A stretch of DNA of 57,991 nt from Ardenticatenaceae bacterium (GCA_015491235.1 WFWG01000228.1:1-57991); one strand, 5' to 3'. Positions 44,588-53,698 are shown, numbered from the stretch's first letter. The notes: a model not told the origin generated them from the letters alone. Translations and numbers: made by a program.

Positions 44588-44602
44588 TATCGGGATAACT
44601 GT

Positions 44603-44733
44603 TTGCCGCTTGTCCGCAGGCGAATGGAGGACGAGCGCTTGCCGCTTGTCCGGGAAGCAACCGGGCAAGTGGTTGCCCGACAAAGACAGAGCAGCTATTA
44701 AGCTTGCAAACTTGTTGTGCTCTCCCGTATACC
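44603..44733 (+). promoter_or_regulatory. Control region upstream of the importer operon
   Basis: The gap 44588-44814 holds a 14-bp direct repeat TTGCCGCTTGTCCG (44603-44616 and 44639-44652), a hairpin CGGGCAA-GTGG-TTGCCCG near 44664-44681 that may end the ligase transcript, and a plausible promoter TTGCAA (44704-44709)-18 bases-TATACC (44728-44733). The direct repeats could be regulator sites. Confidence 0.5.
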
Positions 44734-44814
44734 CTGTGTGAGCGGCCAGGCCGGCCGTGAGCCGGTTTTGGGTCGGTTCGTTGAGTCAACTTTTAAATTA
44801 AAAGGAGGAGGGCC

Positions 44815-46275
44815 ATGTTAAGAAGAGCTGTTCTGCTGCTCTGGCTCGTTGGTTTATTGTTTGTCGTTGCTGCCTGTCAGCAGCAACCTGCCCCGACTGC
44901 CACGAAGCCACCTGAACCTACCAAACCGCCGGCGGCGCAACCTTCGCCCACAAAGGCAGAGGCAGCGCAACCCACGCCCACGAAGGAAGAGGCTATGCCC
45001 AAGGAGGGTGAGCCTTACAAGCTCGGCTTGGTGTTGTCCATCACCGGTCCAGCCTCAGCCTTGGGTGTGCCCGAACGCGACACGGCCCTGATGCTCATGG
45101 AGAAGATTAACGCGGCCGGCGGCATCAAGGGCCCCGATGGGTTGATGCACAAGCTGGAAGTCATCGTCGAAGATGATGCCACCGACACCGGCCAGGCCGT
45201 TCTGGCGACCAAGAAGCTGATCGAGCAGGACAAGGTCCACGTCATCATTGGCTCCAGCGTCTCGCCCAACAGCATTGCGATGGCGCCAGTAGTCTCGGAA
45301 GCCGAAATTCCCATGATCTCGCTGGCGTCCTCTACCGCCATCGTTCACCCGCTGCTGAAGGACTTCGAGGGCCAGACCATCCAGATTCCCGGCAAGGGCG
45401 AGCACACGGTTGGCCCTGGCGAGACAGTCATCTACCTCTCGCGCCTCTACGACGTGGACCCGAAAGCTATCCTGGAAGCCAACCCGCAACTTCCGCAGGA
45501 GTTGGTGCGCCCGTGGGTCTTCAAGACCCCACAGGAGAACTACCCCGTGGCCCAAGTGCAGGCTGATTACTGGAAGGCGAAGGGGGTAACCAAGGTGGGG
45601 TCGCTGGGCGTCAACAACGCCTTCGGTTTGGACTCGCGGCTGGCGATGAAGGCTGTCTACCCCAAGGCTGGCATTGAGATCGTGGCAGACGAACTCTTCC
45701 AACCCAAGGACAAGGACTTCCGCGCCCAGTTGACCAAGATTAAGGGCTTGGACCCCGAGGGAGTCGTCGTCCACGCCACGCCGGGTGAAGGTGCCCCCAT
45801 CACCGTCCAGTTCCGCGAACTGGGCTTCGACGTGCCGCTGGTGCAGAACCACGGCATCGGCTCCAAGGCCTTCATTGACTTGGCCGGCCAGGCGGCTGAA
45901 GGGGTACTCTTCCCGGCAGGCAAGCTGCTGGTCGCCGAAACCCTGCCCGACGACGACCCGCAAAAGCCCGTGCTGTTGCAGTACATCGAGGATTACGACA
46001 AGTACACGAACGGCGCGCCGCGCAGCACCTTTGGCGGCCACGCTTGGGACGCAGTGATGATCTCCGTCCAATGCTTGGAGAAGGTGGGTCCCGAGGCGAG
46101 CGCGCTGCGTGACTGCTTCGAGAACGACGTGAAGGACTTCGTGGGCATCACGGGCGTCTTCACCTGGAGCCCGGTTGATCACGTGGGCATCTTCAAGGAG
46201 TCGTTGGCGCTCATCATGATCAAGGACGGCAACTGGGTCTTCGTAGCACCCGACGAGTACGCCAACGTGCCGTGA
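44815..46275 (+). CDS. Branched-chain-amino-acid-type ABC transporter substrate-binding lipoprotein with LysM-like insertion
   Basis: A 486-residue binding protein of the LivK type. Signal peptide with lipobox VVAAC at residue 21, then a Thr/Pro/Glu-rich linker to about 65, then the periplasmic-binding fold (YKLGLVLSITGPASALGVPE ... VHVIIGSSVSPNSIAMAPVV). Residues about 183-231 are extra: GQTIQIPG looks like the end of a LysM unit and HTVGPGETVIYLSRLYDV plus KAILEANPQL like the start of another. Core sequence resumes at RPWVFKTPQENYPVAQ. The set with ligases suggests uptake of aromatic acids rather than amino acids (inference). Confidence 0.88.
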   Translation: MLRRAVLLLWLVGLLFVVAACQQQPAPTATKPPEPTKPPAAQPSPTKAEAAQPTPTKEEAMPKEGEPYKLGLVLSITGPASALGVPERDTALMLMEKINAAGGIKGPDGLMHKLEVIVEDDATDTGQAVLATKKLIEQDKVHVIIGSSVSPNSIAMAPVVSEAEIPMISLASSTAIVHPLLKDFEGQTIQIPGKGEHTVGPGETVIYLSRLYDVDPKAILEANPQLPQELVRPWVFKTPQENYPVAQVQADYWKAKGVTKVGSLGVNNAFGLDSRLAMKAVYPKAGIEIVADELFQPKDKDFRAQLTKIKGLDPEGVVVHATPGEGAPITVQFRELGFDVPLVQNHGIGSKAFIDLAGQAAEGVLFPAGKLLVAETLPDDDPQKPVLLQYIEDYDKYTNGAPRSTFGGHAWDAVMISVQCLEKVGPEASALRDCFENDVKDFVGITGVFTWSPVDHVGIFKESLALIMIKDGNWVFVAPDEYANVP

Positions 46276-46294
46276 TGTGCTCAACGTGACGGCC

Positions 46295-46329
46295 AGGGTG
46301 GCGGTCGCCGTTCAAGCGACCGCCACCCT
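46295..46329. repeat. Intercistronic hairpin after the binding-protein gene
   Basis: AGGGTGGCGGTCGC pairs perfectly with GCGACCGCCACCCT (14 bp, 7-base loop). No T-run follows, so it more likely protects the binding-protein mRNA or attenuates downstream expression, as is common after binding-protein genes. Confidence 0.75.
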
Positions 46330-46359
46330 CAAATTCAACACGGGAGGATTGCATCCCCT

Positions 46360-47274
46360 ATGTCACTGGAAAGCCAATTGTTGCAGTTTCTGTTCGCCGG
46401 CCTGACGCTGGGCAGCATTTACGCGCTGATTGCCCTGGGCTTTGTGACCATCTACAACGTCACCGGCATCGTCAACTTTGCCCAGGGCGACTTCGCCATG
46501 CTCGGCGCGCTCATTACGGTGACGCTCTATCAGCGCACAGGCATTTTCAACCGCGTCATCACCGTGAATTTGCAACTTCCTCTGCCGCTTGCTATCCTGC
46601 TGGCCGTGGTGTTGACCACCCTCATCGGCGTTGTGCTCTACCTCATCGCCATTCGGCCAGCGCGCGGCGCTTCCGTTATCTCCCTCATCATCATCACAAT
46701 CGGGGCTTCCATTGCCCTGCGCGGCCTGGGGCTCATTGTTTGGTGGACAGACCCGTACCCCCTGCCGGTCTTCACGCCAGGCCCGCCCATTGAGATTGCA
46801 GGGGCCGTGCTCACCCGCCAGAACGTGTGGGTCATCGGCACCATGGTAGCGATCGTCGTGGGCCTCTACCTTTTCTTCGAGCACACGTTGCTAGGCAAAG
46901 CACTGCGGGCGTGTGCCGTCAACCGCGAGGCAGCCCGCTTGATGGGCATCAAGGCCGACCACATGGCGCTTTTCTCCTTCGCGCTGGGAGCAGCCGTGAG
47001 TGCCATCGCCGGCATCGTGATTACGCCTTCCACCTTCATGGCATACGACTCTGGCACGCTGCTCAGCTTGAAAGGGTTTGTAGCTGCCATCATGGGTGGC
47101 CTGACCAACGCCCCACTGGCTGTGGCCGGGGGGCTTGTGCTGGGATTGGTGGAGGCGTTTGGTGCGGGGCTACTCTCCTCGGCCTACAAGGACGCCTTCG
47201 CCTTTCTGACCATGTTCGTAATCCTGCTCCTGCGAGCGGGAGGCGTTTTTGGACAACGGCTGGCCGAGGCGTAG
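46360..47274 (+). CDS. Branched-chain-amino-acid-type ABC permease (LivH family)
   Basis: A 304-residue inner-membrane permease with about eight helices. Family features: FLFAGLTLGSIYALIALGFV, IYNVTGIVNFAQGDFAMLGA near residues 31-50 and the EAA-like cytoplasmic loop ALRACAVNREAARLMGIKAD near 180-199. It pairs with LivM encoded downstream. ATG after GGGAGGATTG. The next permease begins 170 bp later, beyond a dispersed repeat. Confidence 0.92.
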   Translation: MSLESQLLQFLFAGLTLGSIYALIALGFVTIYNVTGIVNFAQGDFAMLGALITVTLYQRTGIFNRVITVNLQLPLPLAILLAVVLTTLIGVVLYLIAIRPARGASVISLIIITIGASIALRGLGLIVWWTDPYPLPVFTPGPPIEIAGAVLTRQNVWVIGTMVAIVVGLYLFFEHTLLGKALRACAVNREAARLMGIKADHMALFSFALGAAVSAIAGIVITPSTFMAYDSGTLLSLKGFVAAIMGGLTNAPLAVAGGLVLGLVEAFGAGLLSSAYKDAFAFLTMFVILLLRAGGVFGQRLAEA

Positions 47275-47280
47275 CACGCT

Positions 47281-47342
47281 ACCACAGTGAATTTTAGGGA
47301 AACGACGGTGAAGAAAGCCCACTTTCCAGGCCAAACCACGTA
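47281..47342. repeat. Dispersed intergenic repeat, copy B
   Basis: Begins ACCACAGTGAATTTTAGGGA and parallels 26115-26174 through the GATGAAGAAA/GGTGAAGAAA core to the CAAAC(C)ACG end. Here it separates the two permease genes. Confidence 0.6.
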
Positions 47343-47444
47343 TCTCTGTTTGCAGAGCGCGGCACAGATTTGTGCAAGAATCTGTGTGGTTGGGTAGTAG
47401 ACGCTTCTTCCAGACACGAAAATCGAATTCAGGAGAGACCAGCA

Positions 47445-48518
47445 GTGAGCGCAGCCAACAGCAGCGTCTTGTCCCGTCGGCTCCATGTGACCCGGTGGGC
47501 CGCGAAGCACAACAACCTGACAGCTTTTGTAACCCTGGCGCTTGTGTTGGCCCTCTTGCCCTTCTGGGTAACGAACAACTACCACCGCAGTATTCTCGTT
47601 TTCATCGGCTTCAACACGATGCTTACGGTGGGATTATCGCTCCTCATGGGATACACGGGCCAGATCTCGCTGGGACACGCGGTCTTCTTCGGGTGCGGAG
47701 CCTACATTACAGGACTGCTCACAACTCGGTACAACTGGTCACCCGTGCTGGCTATCCTGGCGGCGGCCGTGCTCACGGGTTTGCTGGCCTACATGATCGG
47801 CATTCCCATCTTTCGCTTGCGTGGCCACTACCTAGCAATGGCGACGCTGGGCCTCAACATCATCTTCGAGACGGTGGTCGTGACCGAAACCAAGTGGACC
47901 GGTGGCCCGAACGGCCTGCTGGGGATTCCTCGCCTGAACATCGGCCCTTGGGTTTTGAAGAGCGAATTGAGTTACTACTACCTCGTCTGGGCGGTCACGC
48001 TGGCCGTTCTGGCCGTCTCGCTGAACATCGTGAACTCCCGCGTGGGACGAGCGCTGCGGGCCATCCACGCCAGCGAACTGGCGGCCAGCACCATGGGCGT
48101 AGAGGTTGACACCTTCAAGCTGAAGGTGTTGACCCTGAGCGCGGTGTACGCCAGCCTGGCGGGCAGCCTGTTCGCCTTTTACCTGCAAATTGTCACGCCC
48201 AGCTCTTTCAGTTTCATCGTCTCCATCGAGTTGGTCGTGATGGTGGCCGTTGGCGGCCTCTCCAGCATTTGGGGGGCCATCTTCGGGGCCGCCTCCATCA
48301 CACTGCTGGGCGAGGCCCTGCGCAACATTATGCCCCGCTTGGTGCGCGGCGCTTCGGCCGAAGCCGAGCTGTTGGCTTTCGGCGCCATTCTGGTCATCAT
48401 CATGATCTTCATGCCTGATGGCCTGACGGCAGGCATCGTGCAGTGGCTGCGGAACGTGCGCCGTAGCGGCCAAAGGCAGGCCGAACGGGCCAAACAGTCA
48501 CCCGACGCCGTGACCTAA
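47445..48518 (+). CDS. Branched-chain-amino-acid-type ABC permease (LivM family)
   Basis: A 357-residue permease with about nine helices: TVGLSLLMGYTGQISLGHAV near residues 63-82 is the LivM hallmark, followed by the cytoplasmic coupling loop ALRAIHASELAASTMGVEVD near 203-222. GTG 47445 is chosen because AGGAGAG precedes it; the longer frame upstream has no ribosome site and crosses intergenic sequence. Confidence 0.91.
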   Translation: MSAANSSVLSRRLHVTRWAAKHNNLTAFVTLALVLALLPFWVTNNYHRSILVFIGFNTMLTVGLSLLMGYTGQISLGHAVFFGCGAYITGLLTTRYNWSPVLAILAAAVLTGLLAYMIGIPIFRLRGHYLAMATLGLNIIFETVVVTETKWTGGPNGLLGIPRLNIGPWVLKSELSYYYLVWAVTLAVLAVSLNIVNSRVGRALRAIHASELAASTMGVEVDTFKLKVLTLSAVYASLAGSLFAFYLQIVTPSSFSFIVSIELVVMVAVGGLSSIWGAIFGAASITLLGEALRNIMPRLVRGASAEAELLAFGAILVIIMIFMPDGLTAGIVQWLRNVRRSGQRQAERAKQSPDAVT

Positions 48519-48544
48519 TACAACCAACAGCGCGGAGGAACGCC

Positions 48545-49366
48545 TTGAGTGCCCAAACGGTTGCACCACAGCCGGTCGTGGAGCCCAGAGCCCAGAGCGG
48601 CAACCTGGTGCTCGAAGCTCGCCGCATCCACAAAGTGTTTGGCGGCCTTGTGGCGGTCAACAACCTGAGCTTCTCCGTCTTCGAGGGTGAAATCCTGTCC
48701 ATCATCGGCCCCAACGGTGCTGGCAAGACCACTGTTTTCAACCTGCTGACCGGCGTGCTCCCGCTGGACGGCGGTGAAATCTGGTTCCGTGGACGCAAAC
48801 TGAACGGCCTGCCCCCCCACGCCATTGCCCGCTTGGGCATGGCCCGCACCTTTCAGACTGTGCACATCTTTGAAAACATGACCGTGCTCGAAAATGTCAT
48901 GATTGGCCGCCACCCCCGCAGCCGGTACGGTTTTGTGGAAGCCGCGTTTCAATTGCCGTGGGCACGCAAGGAGGAGCAGGCCATCCGCCAGCACGCTATG
49001 GCCTGCCTGGAACTGGTGGGCATTGCCGACCTGGCCGGCGAATTGGCCGGCAACCTGCCATTTGGCCAACAGCGCTTGGTGGAACTGGCCCGTGCCCTGG
49101 CTACCGAGCCGACTTGCCTGCTGCTGGACGAACCAGCTTCTGGCCTCAGCCACCAGGAGGTCGTCGAACTCGACGCCCTTATCCGTCGCTTGCGAGACGA
49201 ACAGGGAATCACAGTGCTGCTCATCGAGCACGACATGAACCTGGTCATGGGCATTGCCGACCGCATCGTCGTGATCAACTACGGCGAGAAAATTGCTGAG
49301 GGAGCCCCAGAAGAAATTCAACAGAACGAGCGCGTGATTGCCGCTTATCTTGGCGAGGACGTGTAA
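48545..49366 (+). CDS. ABC transporter ATP-binding protein (LivG family)
   Basis: A 273-residue ATPase with Walker A IIGPNGAGKTTVFN near residue 56, Q-loop ARTFQTVHIF, signature NLPFGQQRLVELARAL, Walker B CLLLDEPASGL and H-loop IEHDMNLVMGIADRI. The signature reads PFGQQ rather than LSGGQ, as LivG proteins often vary there. The TTG start at 48545 follows GGAGGAACGCC. One of two ATPases of the importer. Confidence 0.9.
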   Translation: MSAQTVAPQPVVEPRAQSGNLVLEARRIHKVFGGLVAVNNLSFSVFEGEILSIIGPNGAGKTTVFNLLTGVLPLDGGEIWFRGRKLNGLPPHAIARLGMARTFQTVHIFENMTVLENVMIGRHPRSRYGFVEAAFQLPWARKEEQAIRQHAMACLELVGIADLAGELAGNLPFGQQRLVELARALATEPTCLLLDEPASGLSHQEVVELDALIRRLRDEQGITVLLIEHDMNLVMGIADRIVVINYGEKIAEGAPEEIQQNERVIAAYLGEDV

Positions 49367-49390
49367 ACCCAAAGCAAGGGCAACGAAGCA

Positions 49391-50131
49391 ATGCCACCAC
49401 TGCTCGAAATCCACAACGTACACGTTTATTACGGTCGCATTCAGGCCCTCAAAGGTGTCTCGCTGGAAGTCAACGAGGGCGAAATTGTGGCCCTGATCGG
49501 CGCCAACGGGGCTGGAAAGACCACCCTCTTGCGTGCGGTTTCAGGGTTGCTCACACCTCACGAGGGCGACATCCGACTTGATGGACGTTCGGTCGTGGGC
49601 CTCCCACCAGAACGACTTGTGGCCTTGGGTGTCGCCCACGTGCCCGAGCGGCGTCAGCTCTTCACCACCATGAGCGTGATTGACAATCTCATCCTGGGCG
49701 CCTACCACCGCTACCGCAGCGGGGACAGCCGCGAGGCTATCCGCAAGGACCTAGAAACCGTCTTCGAGATCTTCCCCATCCTGCGGGAGCGGCAACAACA
49801 ACGTGCAGGGACCCTTTCGGGCGGCCAGCAACAGATGCTGGCCATCGGGCGGGCGCTCATGGCTCGCCCCCGCCTGCTCCTCTTGGACGAGCCTTCGCTG
49901 GGGCTCGCCCCTCTGCTCGTGCGAGAACTCTTCCGGGTAATTGCCCAGTTGCGCGACCGGGGTGTGACGATCTTGCTCGTCGAACAAAATGCCCGGGCCG
50001 CCCTGCGCGTGGCCGACCGGGCCTATGTGCTCGAAACGGGCACTGTAGCGCTTTCGGGAACGGCGGCCGCCCTGCTGGCCGACCCTGAAGTTCAGCGCAG
50101 CTATTTGGGGCAGCTTCGTCAGGCCATGTAG
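49391..50131 (+). CDS. ABC transporter ATP-binding protein (LivF family)
   Basis: A 246-residue ATPase: Walker A IGANGAGKTTLLRA, VPERRQLFTTMSV, signature LSGGQQQMLAIGRALM, Walker B LLLDEPSLGLAPLLV and H-loop VEQNARAALRVADR, all standard LivF features. It completes the binding protein-H-M-G-F importer set and is followed 50 bp later by the phenylacetate-CoA-ligase-type gene. Confidence 0.92.
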   Translation: MPPLLEIHNVHVYYGRIQALKGVSLEVNEGEIVALIGANGAGKTTLLRAVSGLLTPHEGDIRLDGRSVVGLPPERLVALGVAHVPERRQLFTTMSVIDNLILGAYHRYRSGDSREAIRKDLETVFEIFPILRERQQQRAGTLSGGQQQMLAIGRALMARPRLLLLDEPSLGLAPLLVRELFRVIAQLRDRGVTILLVEQNARAALRVADRAYVLETGTVALSGTAAALLADPEVQRSYLGQLRQAM

Positions 50132-50180
50132 AGGACACAAACGGCACTGACCGTGAAAACAGCAAAAGGGAGGTGTCCCT

Positions 50181-51509
50181 ATGGCAAAGATCAAGCTTGA
50201 GCCGTACATGTGGGACGAAGAACACGAGGCCATGCCACGCGACAAGCTCCGCCAACTCCAGAGCGAGCGCCTGGTGGCCACCGTGCGGCGCGTGTACGAG
50301 CGTGTCCCCTTCTACCGCCGAAAGTTCGACGAGGCCGGCGTCAAGCCCGACGACATCCGCTCGGTGGACGACTTGCCCAAACTGCCTTTCACCACCAAGG
50401 ACGACTTGCGCGAGAACTACCCGTTCGGCCTTTTTGCCGTGCCGCTCGACCAAGTGGTGCGCGTGCACGCCTCGTCCGGCACGACAGGAAAACCCACCGT
50501 TGTGGGCTACACCCGCAACGACATCGAGCTGTGGGCCGACATGATTGCCCGCGTGATGGCCATGGTGGGCGTGCGCCCCGGCATCGTGGTGCAGAACGCC
50601 TACGGCTACGGCCTCTTCACCGGTGGGCTGGGCTTCCACTACGGCGCCGAGCGGGTGGGTGCGCTGGTGGTGCCGGTCTCGGGCGGCAACACGAAGCGCC
50701 AGCTCATGCTCATGCAGGACTTCGGCAGCGGCGTGATTCTCTGTACGCCCAGCTACGCCCTCTTCATGGCCGAGGCTGCCGAGGAGGAAGGCCTTGACCT
50801 GCACGAGTTGCCCGTGGCGGCCGGCATTTTCGGCGCGGAACCGTGGACGCACCAAATGCGCCAGGAGATCGAGGAGCGGTGGGGCATTCAGGCCTACGAC
50901 ACCTACGGGCTCAGCGAGGTCATCGGGCCAGGCGTCTCCCACGAGTGCCATGCCAAGAATGGCCTCCACATCTTCGAGGACCACTTCATCCCCGAGGTGA
51001 TTGACCCGGAGACTGGCGAACCCTTGCCCGAGGGCGAGCTGGGCGAACTGGTCTTCACCTGCGTGACCAAGGAGGCCCTGCCCCTCATTCGCTACCGCAC
51101 CCGCGACCGCACGCGCCTCTTCTACGAGAAGTGCGATTGTGGCCGCACGCTGGTGCGCATGGAGAAGGTCACCGGCCGCACGGACGACATGATCATCGTG
51201 CGCGGCGTCAACGTCTTCCCCAGCCAGATCGAGAGCGTGTTGTTGCAATTCGAGGGCATCGAGCCCCACTACCAAATCGTCGTTGACCGGGGTGCGGACC
51301 AGATTGACGAGCTGGAAGTGTGGGTGGAAATTCCCGAAGAAATCCGCTCCCAGGAAGGGCAAGTTGTCGAACTGGAGCGAAAGCTGGCGTATGAGATCAA
51401 CAGCACGTTGGGCATCCGCGTCAACTTGAAGCTGGTGCCGCCCAAGACCATCCCGCGCTTCGAGGGCAAGGCAAAGCGCGTAATTGACAAGCGACAACTT
51501 CAGGGGTAA
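50181..51509 (+). CDS. Phenylacetate-CoA ligase family enzyme
   Basis: A 442-residue PaaK-type AMP-forming ligase, family length. N-terminal [23 protein letters not shown] loop [15 protein letters not shown] near residue 95, [18 protein letters not shown] near 238-255, [28 protein letters not shown] near 333-352 and the C-terminal [15 protein letters not shown] with the late lysine. The gene follows the importer closely, fitting import followed by CoA activation of an arylacetate or related acid. The precise substrate is inferred from the family. Confidence 0.91.
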   Translation: MAKIKLEPYMWDEEHEAMPRDKLRQLQSERLVATVRRVYERVPFYRRKFDEAGVKPDDIRSVDDLPKLPFTTKDDLRENYPFGLFAVPLDQVVRVHASSGTTGKPTVVGYTRNDIELWADMIARVMAMVGVRPGIVVQNAYGYGLFTGGLGFHYGAERVGALVVPVSGGNTKRQLMLMQDFGSGVILCTPSYALFMAEAAEEEGLDLHELPVAAGIFGAEPWTHQMRQEIEERWGIQAYDTYGLSEVIGPGVSHECHAKNGLHIFEDHFIPEVIDPETGEPLPEGELGELVFTCVTKEALPLIRYRTRDRTRLFYEKCDCGRTLVRMEKVTGRTDDMIIVRGVNVFPSQIESVLLQFEGIEPHYQIVVDRGADQIDELEVWVEIPEEIRSQEGQVVELERKLAYEINSTLGIRVNLKLVPPKTIPRFEGKAKRVIDKRQLQG

Positions 51510-51610
51510 AGTCCCCTCGGCCTCCAGTCAGGGCCAACAACCATGTCGTCCTTTACAAAGCGCGCCGGGCTGCTTGCCGGCCGCAACGAGTACAGGGGAG
51601 GAACTGCGGA

Positions 51611-52642
51611 ATGAGTGTTCAAACGGTGCTCTATCACCAGGACTTGGGACTGAGTGACGAAGACGTTTTGAAGATGTACCGTGTTATGGCCTTGTCCCGC
51701 CTGCTGGACGACCGCATGTGGTTGCTGAACCGGCAGGGCATCGGCCACTTCGCGGTTCCGGGGCAGGGTCACGAGGCGGTGGCCATCGGCTACGCCGCTG
51801 CCCTTCGCCCCGGCCACGATTGGCTTGTGCCTCACTACCGGGACTTGGCCGGGTTGCTCTACCTCGGCGTCACGCCCCGTGAAATCATGGTCCACTACCT
51901 TGCTAAAGCGGAAGACGTGATGAGCGGCGGACGCCAGAATTACGCCCACTGGGGCCACACGCGCCTGCGCATCAAGACCATCAGCAGCCCGCAGGGCCCC
52001 CACGTGCCCCAGGGCGTGGGCATTGCTTATGCCCTCAAGCTGCGGGGAGGCGACGAAGTGGTGTGGATTGGCTTCGGCGACGGGACGAGCAGCAAGGGGG
52101 ACGTGCACGAGGCTATGAACTTCGCCGCCATTCACAAGACGCCCTGCGTCTTCTGCTGCGAGAACAACGGCTACGCCATTAGCGTCACGCTGGACAAGCA
52201 GATGGCCGTGGAAAACGTGGCCGAACGCGCGGCCGGCTACGGGATGCCCGGCGTGGTGGTGGACGGCACCAACGTGCTGGAGGTCTACGCGGCTGCCAAG
52301 GAGGCCGTGGAGCGCGCCCGGGCTGGTGAAGGCCCCACCTTCATCGAGGCCAAATGTGTGCGCCTCTACCCTCACACGTCCAACGACGACGACCGCCACT
52401 ACCGCACGCCCGAAGAGCGGGAGGAGGCCAAGAGGCGCGATCCTGTGCCCAAGTTCCGCCAGTACCTTCAGGACGTGGGGCTCTGGGACGAGGAAAAGGA
52501 GGCCGCGTTGCAGGAGGAGATTCTGAACGTCGTCGAGGAGGCCATTGAGTACGCCATGCAGCGTCCCGACCCGCGAGCCGAGGATGCCGTGCTGCACGTC
52601 TACGCTGACAACACCATTCTGGGGTCAGACGGCTACCTGTAA
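51611..52642 (+). CDS. 2-oxoacid dehydrogenase E1 alpha subunit-like protein, no beta partner
   Basis: A 343-residue ThDP-dependent E1-alpha: PGQGHEAVAIGYAAALRPGH near residues 50-69, RDLAGLLYLGV, GPHVPQGVGIAYALK, ThDP motif GFGDGTSSKGDVHEAMNFAA near 156-175 and CENNGYAIS near 184-192. Normally it needs an E1-beta and a lipoyl E2 encoded nearby, but the next gene is a crotonase and no beta subunit is in the window. The branched-chain E1-alpha group is the nearest by length and motifs. Confidence 0.86.
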   Translation: MSVQTVLYHQDLGLSDEDVLKMYRVMALSRLLDDRMWLLNRQGIGHFAVPGQGHEAVAIGYAAALRPGHDWLVPHYRDLAGLLYLGVTPREIMVHYLAKAEDVMSGGRQNYAHWGHTRLRIKTISSPQGPHVPQGVGIAYALKLRGGDEVVWIGFGDGTSSKGDVHEAMNFAAIHKTPCVFCCENNGYAISVTLDKQMAVENVAERAAGYGMPGVVVDGTNVLEVYAAAKEAVERARAGEGPTFIEAKCVRLYPHTSNDDDRHYRTPEEREEAKRRDPVPKFRQYLQDVGLWDEEKEAALQEEILNVVEEAIEYAMQRPDPRAEDAVLHVYADNTILGSDGYL

Positions 52643-52759
52643 CGGTCTGGAGTTGTCATTCGTGCTCAACGAAGAGGGTGCTATCTCTGCGGCGCGGGCC
52701 CGGCTCGCGCCGCATCATGTTGACTGAATCAAAATCTTACTGGTGGGAGGGGTATTACA

Positions 52760-53536
52760 ATGGAGACACTGCTGGAATTCGAACACATGCGACTGGACAA
52801 AGAGGGCAAGATGGCCTGGGTGACCTTCACCCGCGAGCGGTACCTCAACGCCATGAACAACGCGGCCACGTTCCAGATCAACCGCATCGCCATGGCGTTG
52901 CGCGAGGACCCCGACGTGCGGGTGGTGGTCATTCGCGGCCAGGGCCGCGCGTTCTCGACGGGCATTGACCTGAAAGAGTTAGCCCGCGATGAGATTGACA
53001 TGAGCTACCACCACCGCTGGGAAAAGGCCCTGCGCATCTTCGAAACCATGGAGAAGATTGTGGTGGTGGGCATGCACGGCTACTGCTTGGGAGGAGCGCT
53101 CCAACTCGCGCTGGCCTGTGACATCCGTGTGAGCACGCCCGATTGCCAGATTGGCCTGCCCGCCATCCGGGAGTCGCTCATCCCGGGCCTGAGCACTTGG
53201 CGATTGCCCAAGTATGTCGGCTGGGGGCGTGCCAAGAAGCTCATCTTGGGCGGCGAGAACATCAGCGGCGAGGAGGCCTACCAGATCGGGCTGGTGGACC
53301 ACCTGGTGCCCGCCGAAAACTTCTTCGAGCACCTGGACGAAGTGGCCCGCCACTACCTCAAGACGTGCTCTTCGGGCACCCGCATGAGCAAGCTGGTATT
53401 GTCCCGTGCCTTCGATTACGACTACGACCGCATTCTGCAATACTACTTCGAAGTTCAAGAGCGGGCCCAGTACAGCATGGACGGCGAGGAGGGCAAGCGC
53501 GCCTACCGCGAGGAGCGCGACCCGGTGTGGCAGTAA
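52760..53536 (+). CDS. Enoyl-CoA hydratase/isomerase family protein lacking both catalytic glutamates
   Basis: A 258-residue crotonase-fold protein: AFSTGIDLKELARDE near residue 64 and GYCLGGALQLALACD near 105-119, LPAIRESLIPGLSTWRLPKY near 131-150. The two glutamates of hydratases are replaced (ALQL and LPAI), so a hydratase reaction is unlikely. CoA binding and the oxyanion hole appear kept, leaving isomerase, hydrolase or ring-cleavage-type chemistry open. ATG after GGTGGGAGGGG; it ends the catabolic cluster with a hairpin. Confidence 0.85.
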   Translation: METLLEFEHMRLDKEGKMAWVTFTRERYLNAMNNAATFQINRIAMALREDPDVRVVVIRGQGRAFSTGIDLKELARDEIDMSYHHRWEKALRIFETMEKIVVVGMHGYCLGGALQLALACDIRVSTPDCQIGLPAIRESLIPGLSTWRLPKYVGWGRAKKLILGGENISGEEAYQIGLVDHLVPAENFFEHLDEVARHYLKTCSSGTRMSKLVLSRAFDYDYDRILQYYFEVQERAQYSMDGEEGKRAYREERDPVWQ

Positions 53537-53557
53537 ACTTCCCGAACGCACGGGAGA

Positions 53558-53595
53558 CAAAGGGGCACGGGCGACTGGGTTGCCCGTGCCCTTTG
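53558..53595 (+). terminator. Hairpin terminating the catabolic cluster
   Basis: CAAAGGGGCACGGGC pairs with GCCCGTGCCCTTTG (one bulged G, 9-base loop), 22 bases past the crotonase stop. It lacks a clean T-tract, so termination is likely but not certain. Confidence 0.65.
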
Positions 53596-53612
53596 TGTTG
53601 GAGCACAGGAGT

Positions 53613-53639
53613 TTGACCTCCGGGTCGTTCAGGTATAAT
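53613..53639 (+). promoter_or_regulatory. Promoter of the AAA ATPase/DUF4276 module
   Basis: TTGACC (53613-53618), a 15-base spacer and a perfect TATAAT (53634-53639), 60 bases before the GTG start. It gives the module its own transcription. Confidence 0.65.
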
Positions 53640-53698
53640 GTTGTCACACGCGCCCCCGAAGTAAAAGTTGTTCCGCGTGTTTCGGCAAGGAGGGTGAA

